This document shows positions 48,162 to 55,503 of a stretch of DNA of 64,000 nt, one piece after another (the first letter of the stretch is position 1; each line of letters opens with the position of its first letter). The stretch is taken from positions 744,001 through 808,000 of the forward strand of contig NZ_JAIUZM010000001.1 of assembly GCF_020171345.1 (NCBI RefSeq), in the 5' to 3' direction. This stretch comes from Microbulbifer agarilyticus (lineage in GTDB: Bacteria > Pseudomonadota > Gammaproteobacteria > Pseudomonadales > Cellvibrionaceae). The translations under genes and the position numbers were made by a program. The notes beneath the pieces are model-generated. The model did no database searches. It worked only from the letters and a program-made list of their open reading frames with translations, and had not been told where the DNA came from.

Positions 48162-49085
48162 TCAGCCGTGCGCGCTGGCCAGACACTCCCACAAGGTCTG
48201 CACGATGCGCGATGCCTTGGGTGAGCGCCGCTGGATCGCCATAAAGTCACATTCGTAGTGATAGCGCTGCGGACAGATGGCCCGGATCTCGCCCTTCTTC
48301 AGAAACGTCTCCGCATAGTGGTCCGGCAGGTAGCCGATATACCGCCCGGACTGCAGGCAGTGCACGATCGCTTCCTGGTCGTTGACAGTAATGTCCCGCT
48401 GCAACCCCAGCCGGTTGCCCACTTCCATATTCGGCGAGTGATAGCCGAGGCCGGCGTATTTGCACGCGCGAATAGCGTCGTCGTCGATGGAGATATCCGC
48501 GGTACCGAACAATGGGTGGCGGTAGCCGCAGTAGAGATACATCTGCTCATAAAACAGGTGCTGGTAGTCGAGGCTGGGGGACTCGCGGTGGGCGGGAATC
48601 ACCCCCAACTGGAAGCGCCCCTCCATCACCCCGCGCTCGATTTCATTGATCGGCTCAATGTGGATATCCAGGCTGACCTCCGGGGCCAGGTCGTCAAACT
48701 GGCGCAGGGCGGCGTCGATATGGGCGGCGGGGTTGGTGACCATCTTGTCGAACAGGGCCAGGGAGATATGCCCGGTCATGCGCTTGTGCACATCCGCCAC
48801 CTCACCGCGGAAGGCGTCCAGGGAGCTGAGCAGGCGCAGGGTGGCCTGGTAGATCTGGCGCCCCTCGCTGGTGAGAGCAAAGCCGCTGCGCCCGCGCTGG
48901 CACAGGGTCACGCCGAGGCGCACCTCCAGGTCCTTGATATGGCGGCTGATGGTGGAACGCCCCACGTTGAGCTCCAACTCCGCCGCCGAGAAGCCCCCTG
49001 CCTCCGCCACTGCGCGGAAAACCCGCAGCAGGCGCAGGTCGATATCACTCAGCTGCCCCAGCAGCGCCGTCTGTTTGCGACCCAC
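48162..49085 (-). CDS. LysR-family regulator (probable activator of the beta-alanine genes)
   Basis: A 307-residue LysR protein: N-terminal winged helix (about 15-75, LRLLRVFRAVAEAGGFSAAELELNVGRSTISRHIKDLEVRLG), linker helix and effector domain. It is divergent from the aminotransferase-mmsA operon, the same layout as bauR-bauA-bauC in Pseudomonas, so control of that operon is inferred. The start is GTG with AGGAAG upstream. A pair of direct repeats lies in the divergent region. Confidence 0.9.
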   Translation of the reverse strand: MGRKQTALLGQLSDIDLRLLRVFRAVAEAGGFSAAELELNVGRSTISRHIKDLEVRLGVTLCQRGRSGFALTSEGRQIYQATLRLLSSLDAFRGEVADVHKRMTGHISLALFDKMVTNPAAHIDAALRQFDDLAPEVSLDIHIEPINEIERGVMEGRFQLGVIPAHRESPSLDYQHLFYEQMYLYCGYRHPLFGTADISIDDDAIRACKYAGLGYHSPNMEVGNRLGLQRDITVNDQEAIVHCLQSGRYIGYLPDHYAETFLKKGEIRAICPQRYHYECDFMAIQRRSPKASRIVQTLWECLASAHG

Positions 49086-49132
49086 AGTATCTTCCTACCC
49101 TTCCTATCCTTCTTACCCAGCCTCTTTCGATG

Positions 49133-49154
49133 CTTAGTTGCACACTCTTAGTTG
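49133..49154. promoter_or_regulatory. Direct repeat CTTAGTTG in the divergent LysR region
   Basis: CTTAGTTG occurs at 49133-49140 and 49147-49154, 14 bases apart, in the 208-base gap between the LysR gene and the aminotransferase gene. It could be part of the regulator's binding site; the usual T-N11-A palindrome is not obvious. Confidence 0.4.
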
Positions 49155-49293
49155 TATGGGAGTGAAACTGAACATCGATAAATAACAGTTTATGCAACAT
49201 TAAAGCTCTTCTACATTGGCTGCAACCAAACCAATCAAGCTGCTATCGATAAGCAGCAAGAGACAAGAAACAGGAATAAAGGGGAGCAGAGCA

Positions 49294-50643
49294 ATGGACA
49301 TGAGCGTGAACGACAAGTTTGCCGGCCTGACCCAGGCCCAGCTGGATGCCCACTGGATGGCCTACACCGGTAACCGCCAATTCAAGCAGGACCCGCGCAT
49401 CATCAAAGGCGCCGAGGGCTGCTACTACACCAGCGCCGACGGCCGCCGCATCTTCGACGGCCTCTCCGGCCTGTGGACCTGCGGCGCTGGCCACAACCGC
49501 GTGGAAATTGCCGACGCGGTGAGTGAGCAGTTGCGCACCCTGGACTACGCACCGGCGTTCCAGTTTGGCCACCCCAAGGCCTTCCAGCTGGCAGAGCGCA
49601 TCACCCAGCTTATGCCGGAAGGCCTGAACCGCGTGTTCTTCACCGGCTCCGGTTCCGAGTCTGCGGAAACCTCCCTGAAGATCGCCCGCGCCTACTGGCG
49701 CAAAAAGGGCATGCCATCGAAAACCAAGCTGATCGGCCGCGCCAAGGGTTACCACGGAGTGAACTTTGGCGGCATCAGTGTCGGCGGTATCGGTGCCAAC
49801 CGCGCGCTGTACGGCACCGCCGTAGATGCCGACCACCTGCCGCACACCGTGCTGCCACAGAACAAGTTCTGCAAGGGCATGCCCGAGGAAGGTGCCCACC
49901 TGGCAGACGAGCTGCTGGAAATGATCGCCCTGCACGATGCCTCCAACATCGCCGCGGTCATCGTCGAGCCCATGGCCGGCTCCGCCGGGGTACTGCCGCC
50001 CCCCGTGGGCTACCTGCAGCGCCTGCGCGAGATTTGCGACCAGCACAACATCCTGCTGATTTTCGACGAGGTGATCACCGCCTTCGGCCGTATGGGTGCC
50101 GCCACCGGCGCCGAGGCCTTCGGTGTTACCCCGGACATCCTCAACACGGCCAAGCAGCTGACCAATGGCGCCGTCCCCATGGGCGCGGTCATCGCCAAGC
50201 AGGAAATTTACGATACGTTTATGGACCAGGGCGGCCCCGAGTACCTGCTGGAACTGCCCCACGGTTACACCTATTCCGCCCACCCGGTGTCCTGCGCGGC
50301 AGCGCTGGCGTCACTGGATATTCTGGAGAAGGAAAACCTCTTCTCCCGCGCCGCCGAACTGGCAGTGGTACTGGAAGACCGCGTGCACCAGTTGAAGGGC
50401 ACCCCACTGGTGACCGACATCCGCAACTGCGGTGTTGCCGCGGGCCTCACCATCGAGGCCGCACCGGGTGAACCGCTGCTGCGTCCTTACCAGATCGCAA
50501 TGAAGATGTGGGAAAAGGGTTTTTATGTGCGCTACGGTGGCGACACCATCCAGCTGGGCCTGCCGTTTGTGGCCGAGGCGGAAGAAGTCGACACCCTGGT
50601 CAGCGCCCTGGGCGATGCCATCAGCAGCGTCGCTGCCGGCTGA
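49294..50643 (+). CDS. Beta-alanine/omega-amino acid:pyruvate aminotransferase
   Basis: A 449-residue class III PLP aminotransferase. PLP contacts are GSGSESAETSLKIARAYWR, YHGVNFGG, the Asp in LIFDEVITAFGRMG and the Schiff-base Lys in ILNTAKQLTNGAVPMGAV. FDGLSGLWTCGAGHN is typical of the beta-alanine:pyruvate enzymes that make malonic semialdehyde. The ATG at 49294 follows AAAGGGGAGC; an earlier in-frame start adds a serine/lysine-rich stretch unlike the family. mmsA 75 bases downstream should oxidise the semialdehyde product. Confidence 0.9.
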   Translation: MDMSVNDKFAGLTQAQLDAHWMAYTGNRQFKQDPRIIKGAEGCYYTSADGRRIFDGLSGLWTCGAGHNRVEIADAVSEQLRTLDYAPAFQFGHPKAFQLAERITQLMPEGLNRVFFTGSGSESAETSLKIARAYWRKKGMPSKTKLIGRAKGYHGVNFGGISVGGIGANRALYGTAVDADHLPHTVLPQNKFCKGMPEEGAHLADELLEMIALHDASNIAAVIVEPMAGSAGVLPPPVGYLQRLREICDQHNILLIFDEVITAFGRMGAATGAEAFGVTPDILNTAKQLTNGAVPMGAVIAKQEIYDTFMDQGGPEYLLELPHGYTYSAHPVSCAAALASLDILEKENLFSRAAELAVVLEDRVHQLKGTPLVTDIRNCGVAAGLTIEAAPGEPLLRPYQIAMKMWEKGFYVRYGGDTIQLGLPFVAEAEEVDTLVSALGDAISSVAAG

Positions 50644-50717
50644 GACCGGCCAACCAAGCACACAAACCAAACGTATCAAGAACACGAAACTTTTAGAGAG
50701 TTAACCAAGGAAACAAC

Positions 50718-52211
50718 ATGAGTATTGTTGGTCATTTTATTAACGGCAAAACCGTCGACGCCGCCGAGCGCACCCAGGACGTCTTCAACCCGGCAACCGG
50801 TGAGGTTTCCAAGCAGGTCGCGATCGCCGCGAAAGACACCGTGGAAGAAGCGGTGGCGGCTGCATCCGAGGCCTACAAGACCTGGCGTAACACCCAGCCG
50901 ATCAAACGCGCGCGCATCATGTTCAAGTTCAAGCAGCTGCTGGAAGACAACGCAGAACAAATCTGCGCGCTGATCGGTGAAGAGCACGGCAAGATTTCCC
51001 ACGACGCCATGGGTGAACTGACCCGCGGTATCGAGAACGTGGAGTTCGCCTGCACTGCGCCGCAGATGCTCAAAGGCGAACACAGCCGCAACGTTGGCCC
51101 GGACATCGACTCCTGGAGCGAAATGCAGCCGCTGGGCGTGGTTGCCGGTATTACCCCGTTCAACTTCCCCGCCATGGTACCGCTGTGGATGTTCCCGCTG
51201 GCCATCGTGTGCGGCAACACCTTCGTACTGAAGCCCTCCGAGCGCGACCCTTCCTGCGCCCTGCTGCTGGCCCAACTGCTGCAGGAAGCGGGCCTGCCGG
51301 ACGGCGTATTCAATGTGGTGAATGGCGATAAGGTTGCGGTGGATACCCTGCTGACCGACCCGCGCGTGGAAGCAGTGAGCTTCGTTGGTTCCACCCCGAT
51401 CGCCGAATACGTTTACGCCACGGCCAGCGCCAATGGCAAACGCTGCCAGGCACTGGGCGGTGCCAAGAACCACGCCATCATCATGCCGGATGCAGACATG
51501 GATAATGCGGTGGCCGCACTGACCGGTGCCGCCTTCGGTTCCTCCGGTGAACGCTGCATGGCGCTGTCGGTGGCGGTGTGTGTAGGTGATGAAGCCGCGG
51601 ATACCTTTATCGACAAGATGTCCCACGCCATGCAAGACCTGAAAGTGGGTGCCTACACCGACAGCAGCAACGACTTTGGCCCGGTCATCACCGAAGCACA
51701 CAAGAACAAGGTGGACGGCTATATCGCCAGCGCCGCCGAGCAGGGTGCAACCATTGTGGTCGACGGCCGCGACCCCAAAGTGGCCGGTTATGAAAACGGC
51801 TTCTTTGTCGGCGGTACCCTGATCGACAAGGTGAAGCAGGGCATGACCTGCTACGAAGAGGAAATCTTTGGCCCGGTGCTGCTGGTGGTGCGCGCCGAAT
51901 CCATGGAGCAGGCCATGCAGCTGATCAACGATCACGAGTACGGCAACGGTACCTGCATCTTCACCCGCGACGGCGAAGCGGCGCGCTACTTCAGTGACAA
52001 CATCCTGGTGGGCATGGTCGGTATCAACGTACCGCTGCCGGTACCGGTGGCCTACCACAGCTTCGGCGGCTGGAAGCGCTCCCTGTTCGGCGACCTGGGT
52101 GCCTACGGCCCGGACGGTGTGCGCTTCTACACCAAGCGCAAAACCATCACCCAGCGCTGGCCATCCAGCGGCGTACGCGAAGGTGCACAGTTCTCTTTCC
52201 CGAGTAACTGA
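50718..52211 (+). CDS. mmsA: CoA-acylating (methyl)malonate-semialdehyde dehydrogenase
   Basis: A 497-residue aldehyde dehydrogenase superfamily enzyme. The catalytic Cys is in FGSSGERCMALSVAV; LGGAKNHAIIMPDADMDNA replaces the usual Glu-containing motif, as in CoA-dependent MMSDH. GVVAGITPFNFPAMVPLWMFP is characteristic. It converts malonate semialdehyde to acetyl-CoA, or methylmalonate semialdehyde to propionyl-CoA, completing beta-alanine, uracil or valine breakdown. AAGGAAAC precedes the ATG. It is in an operon with the aminotransferase. Confidence 0.95.
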   Translation: MSIVGHFINGKTVDAAERTQDVFNPATGEVSKQVAIAAKDTVEEAVAAASEAYKTWRNTQPIKRARIMFKFKQLLEDNAEQICALIGEEHGKISHDAMGELTRGIENVEFACTAPQMLKGEHSRNVGPDIDSWSEMQPLGVVAGITPFNFPAMVPLWMFPLAIVCGNTFVLKPSERDPSCALLLAQLLQEAGLPDGVFNVVNGDKVAVDTLLTDPRVEAVSFVGSTPIAEYVYATASANGKRCQALGGAKNHAIIMPDADMDNAVAALTGAAFGSSGERCMALSVAVCVGDEAADTFIDKMSHAMQDLKVGAYTDSSNDFGPVITEAHKNKVDGYIASAAEQGATIVVDGRDPKVAGYENGFFVGGTLIDKVKQGMTCYEEEIFGPVLLVVRAESMEQAMQLINDHEYGNGTCIFTRDGEAARYFSDNILVGMVGINVPLPVPVAYHSFGGWKRSLFGDLGAYGPDGVRFYTKRKTITQRWPSSGVREGAQFSFPSN

Positions 52212-52232
52212 TCCCCTCCACTCGCTATCTAC

Positions 52233-52269
52233 GAAAAACGCACGCAGAGAAATCTGCGGGCGTTTTTTT
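52233..52269 (+). terminator. Rho-independent terminator after mmsA
   Basis: Stem AAAAACGC-ACGCAGA / TCTGCGG-GCGTTTTT with a GAAA loop and a seven-base T-run. It separates the aminotransferase-mmsA operon from the RidA gene. Confidence 0.88.
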
Positions 52270-52336
52270 GTTCAAGTACTTTGTGTCATTATCCGCCCCC
52301 AAAATAGTTACCCCATTAAATCAAGGAGTGCGCACA

Positions 52337-52714
52337 ATGAGCAGAAGACTTATTTCCAGCGGATCGGAATTTGAAACCAAGATCGGATATTCCCGTGCGG
52401 TTGTGGATGGCGATTACGTCTTCGTATCCGGCACCACCGGCTACAACTACGCCAGCAACAGTATCAGTGACGATGCCGTTGAGCAGGCGGACCAGTGTTT
52501 TGCGAATATTGAGCAGGCACTGAAAGAAGCGGGCAGCAGTATCGCGCAGATCGTGCGGGTGACCTACATCCTGCCCAACCGCGATGACTTCGAGCCCTGC
52601 TGGCCGGTATTTGAAAAGTGGCTGGGAGACGTGCGCCCGGCAGCCACCATGTTTGAAGCGCGCCTGCTGGACGACGCGATGAAAATTGAGATTCAGGTGA
52701 CCGCGCGCGTTTAA
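52337..52714 (+). CDS. RidA/YjgF-family protein
   Basis: A 125-residue Rid protein: FETKIGYSRAVVDGDYVFVSGTTGYN, then QADQCFANIEQALKEAGSSIAQIVRVTYILPN and RPAATMFEARLLDDAMKIEIQVTARV. The Arg in the C-terminal RPAATM is the residue that in RidA binds the carboxylate of the reactive enamine or imine, so deaminase activity is plausible, but not every Rid subgroup has it. It sits after the mmsA terminator under its own AAGGAG site; a role in detoxifying PLP-derived imines from the adjoining aminotransferase is an inference. Confidence 0.9.
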   Translation: MSRRLISSGSEFETKIGYSRAVVDGDYVFVSGTTGYNYASNSISDDAVEQADQCFANIEQALKEAGSSIAQIVRVTYILPNRDDFEPCWPVFEKWLGDVRPAATMFEARLLDDAMKIEIQVTARV

Positions 52715-52747
52715 CGCACACGCTGAGGCAGCCGCTTATGCCCTGTC

Positions 52748-52777
52748 AGGGAAGGTCAGTTAATCCTGATCTTCCCT
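52748..52777. repeat. 12-bp hairpin between converging genes
   Basis: AGGGAAGGTCAG pairs with CTGATCTTCCCT (one G-U wobble) around a six-base TTAATC-type loop. It lies between the ends of the RidA and transglycosylase genes. Neither strand has a T-run, so it is not a standard terminator. Confidence 0.6.
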
Positions 52778-52796
52778 AACCCCTGTGCGACGCCAA

Positions 52797-55169
52797 TCAA
52801 AGCTGCTCTGCCGCTTTCTCTCCTGACTGCTCGCCGAGTTGTTCTCCTAGGCTTTCTCCCAACCGCTCTTTTTTCGCCACCGATAGATAGCCGAAATAGC
52901 GATCGCGAATTTCCCGTACATAATTCACCGGCTCCCGCCCTCGCACGTAACCGAAGCGCGCCTTTTTGTAGTACTGCGGTTTTGACAGCAGCAGCATGGC
53001 CTCTTCCACATTATCGAACCAGCGATTCGGATCCTTGCCGAGCTTTTTCGCCAGTACTCGCGCGTCTCTTACATGCCCATGTCCGGCGTTGTAGGCGGCC
53101 AGGGAAAAATAAATCTTCTGGTCAAACGGCAGCGATGAGGGGAAACGCTCTTCCAGCCAACCGAGATAAGATACCCCCGCACGAATACTGTTTTCCGGAT
53201 GATACAAATCGGAAATGCCGAGTTGTTTACCGGTGCGCGGCATCACCTGCATCAAGCCGCGGGCGCCGGCAAAGGAGCGAGCCTTGGGATTGAAGCGACT
53301 TTCCTGATACATCTGCGACACCACCATGCGCCAGTCCAGATCGGCCGGCACCGCATGCTTGCGCACCAGCGGATCGTAGGGTGACAGCTCGGTGGTATCC
53401 CGCAGGCGCTCGCCCTGCTTGCCCTTGATGAACTTTTCTTCCTTGAAATACTTGTTGTAGGTCACATTGAAAAACAGGCCGCGGTAGTATTCGTTCAGAA
53501 AGCCGTTCAGTTTGCCCAGCAATTCCGGCTGGTCTTTGCGTACCGCCCAGGCAATAGCCTGCTCTTCGGAAAGGTCACCGACCACCACAAAGTCATCGCG
53601 ATAGGTTTGCTCGATTTGCACCAGGTGCGAATCCGCCACGGTGTAGTCGTAGCGTCCCTCGGCAACCGCATCGATCAGCTGTTCCGTGGTGGCACCCTGA
53701 ATCGGCAAAATATTAACCGGCTTGCTGCCCTCACTTTCCACAACGTCAGCCTGCAGTGCGGCCAGCGCTTCGAGGCTGGAGTAATAGCTGTTGAGAGGGT
53801 TCACCGCGACGGACTGTCCGATTAAGCGCTCGGCAACGGGGACCATCATCTCCTGCGCTTTATCCGCGGCGGCGATCAATTGTTCGGTGACCTGCATGTA
53901 TGGGCGGGTAAATACCAGCCCCTGCTGTTTGCGCGCGTCGGTGACGGTCAAGGATGCGGCAATCACATCCCCCTTGCCCTCTGCCAGCGCCTCCGCCAGA
54001 TCCACATCGTGACCGGGCACCACCATACTCAGGCGCAAGCCATGGTCTTCAGCAAAGCGCTTTAACAAGTCGTAATCAAAGCCCATCAGTTCGCCCCGCC
54101 ACATAAAGTAGGACGCGGGGTGATTGCGGGTCAGCACGCGCAGGGTTTTACTTTCTTTGATCTGCGCCCAATCGCGACGAGCATTGTTGCGCTGCTGTGC
54201 GGCGACCAGGTGCTCTTCGGTCAGAAATTCATTTAATGCCTGCCCCAGCGCCGCGGCATCGCTGCGCACCGCCCAGGCGATGGCGCGGCCGCGATCGGTA
54301 AGGTTTTCAGCCTTTAGCGTGGGAAAATCTTCGAGCAACACTGCGGATAAATTGCTGTCGATAATGGTTGCGGCAAAAGTGCCATCGGCGACGCCGCCCA
54401 GCAATTCATCCTGACTAATGGGTTCATCGAGAATCTGGGCTTGCAGGGATACCTGGGACTTATTTGAGGAGGACTCGGCCAACTCGGAAATCGTTTCTTC
54501 AAAAGCACTGCCCTTGCGCACCGCAACCTTAATAGGTGCGGAAATGGGTGCAGAAATGGATTCAGCGGCGGCAGCCGACTTGGGAGCCGAACCCTGCACG
54601 CGACGGGTGATCAGCTGCTCTTGAACATACTTCAACGGGCGCACATACAGGACCTGTTCGGCACGCTGTTCGGTGCGGGTAAAGTTCACCGCAATCACAT
54701 CACCCTGCCCTTCCCGCAGCGCGGGAATCAGGTCGGCAAAGCTATCCACATAAATCCATTGCACCGCGAGCCCGCGCTGCTCGGCAAACTTCTCGGCCAG
54801 AGCCCGCCATTCCACTGTGGGCAGGCCATCTCGCGGCAGAGAAACCTCTTCCAGTCCCTTGGGGGCCAGCAGCCGCAGGGTACCGTGCTGGTGAATCTCT
54901 GCGAGATCGCCCTGATTGATATAGTTGGTAAATGCGGGAGCTTCGGGTTCGCTGGCCTGCGAAGCTCTTTCTTCAGTCGCCTCTTCAGTTGCCTCTTCAG
55001 TCGCCTCTGCAGGGCTGCCATTCTCGATGCCCCCGGCCGTCTCTTCCCTTGTGGCATCACCACAGGCGGCCAGCAGAACGCCGAGCAGGGCTATCACTAC
55101 TACCCATCCCGCTCTCACGGTCTCCAAGCAATCCTTTTCTTGTGTCCGTTTTCCTAATAACCCGGCCAT
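52797..55169 (-). CDS. MltF-like lytic transglycosylase lipoprotein with two solute-binding domains
   Basis: A 790-residue protein, well above the about 480-520 residues of MltF. The signal ends LLAAC (Cys36), then an acidic repeat linker (EATEEATEE) to about residue 80. A first SBP_bac_3-like domain (about 95-335; GTLRLLAPKG, FTRTEQRAEQVLYVRPLKY) is followed by a second, more typical one (about 345-590; LRVLTRNHPASYFMWRGELMGFDYDLLKRFAEDHG). The SLT domain (about 620-745) has catalytic Glu in QMYQESRFNPKARSFAGARGLMQVMP. The C-terminus is Glu/Gly/Gln-rich. It should cleave murein at the outer membrane, the binding domains sensing muropeptides. AGGAG precedes the ATG. Confidence 0.9.
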   Translation of the reverse strand: MAGLLGKRTQEKDCLETVRAGWVVVIALLGVLLAACGDATREETAGGIENGSPAEATEEATEEATEERASQASEPEAPAFTNYINQGDLAEIHQHGTLRLLAPKGLEEVSLPRDGLPTVEWRALAEKFAEQRGLAVQWIYVDSFADLIPALREGQGDVIAVNFTRTEQRAEQVLYVRPLKYVQEQLITRRVQGSAPKSAAAAESISAPISAPIKVAVRKGSAFEETISELAESSSNKSQVSLQAQILDEPISQDELLGGVADGTFAATIIDSNLSAVLLEDFPTLKAENLTDRGRAIAWAVRSDAAALGQALNEFLTEEHLVAAQQRNNARRDWAQIKESKTLRVLTRNHPASYFMWRGELMGFDYDLLKRFAEDHGLRLSMVVPGHDVDLAEALAEGKGDVIAASLTVTDARKQQGLVFTRPYMQVTEQLIAAADKAQEMMVPVAERLIGQSVAVNPLNSYYSSLEALAALQADVVESEGSKPVNILPIQGATTEQLIDAVAEGRYDYTVADSHLVQIEQTYRDDFVVVGDLSEEQAIAWAVRKDQPELLGKLNGFLNEYYRGLFFNVTYNKYFKEEKFIKGKQGERLRDTTELSPYDPLVRKHAVPADLDWRMVVSQMYQESRFNPKARSFAGARGLMQVMPRTGKQLGISDLYHPENSIRAGVSYLGWLEERFPSSLPFDQKIYFSLAAYNAGHGHVRDARVLAKKLGKDPNRWFDNVEEAMLLLSKPQYYKKARFGYVRGREPVNYVREIRDRYFGYLSVAKKERLGESLGEQLGEQSGEKAAEQL
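54970..55012. repeat. 12-bp tandem repeat in the transglycosylase linker
   Basis: About three copies of CTCTTCAGT(C/T)GC in a row encode the acidic EATE repeats between the lipobox and the first binding domain. Such repeats may vary in copy number among strains. Confidence 0.6.
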
Positions 55170-55503
55170 ACCGCGTACATCTCCTGTTTTCGGTATCGAG
55201 CATGCACTGTCTCACAAACCGTGTGCAATTTCGATTCCGCACAAATTTTGCACAACCATACCATCTCGGCCTCCACACCGCGACGCGCGTCAATTTGAGC
55301 GAACTTCCATAAAGCAAAGCATTTTCCGCCTTAGGCTTGGCGCCAAAATAGACCACCTATTCAGACTGGCTCCTCTGCAAGCTCTCAGCTGGTTCTATAG
55401 GGAAATGCGAAAACCCCGCATGTTATGCCTTGGCAAGCTTCCCAAAAAACGTTTGATCAGAAGAATCTTTGGTCACAAACAAAAAAACAATCGAGGACAC
55501 ACT
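55170..55503. other. Divergent promoter region, nothing else identified
   Basis: 334 bases separate the transglycosylase start from the serine hydrolase start. A long in-frame run from 54925 continues into the hydrolase, but no credible start in it gives a signal peptide, so I read it as non-coding. Confidence 0.45.

Noticed and set aside
54925..55503. Possible 193-residue N-terminal extension of the serine hydrolase
   Set aside because: It overlaps the opposing transglycosylase gene and has no signal peptide; ATG 55504 starts a clear signal peptide after a ribosome binding site.
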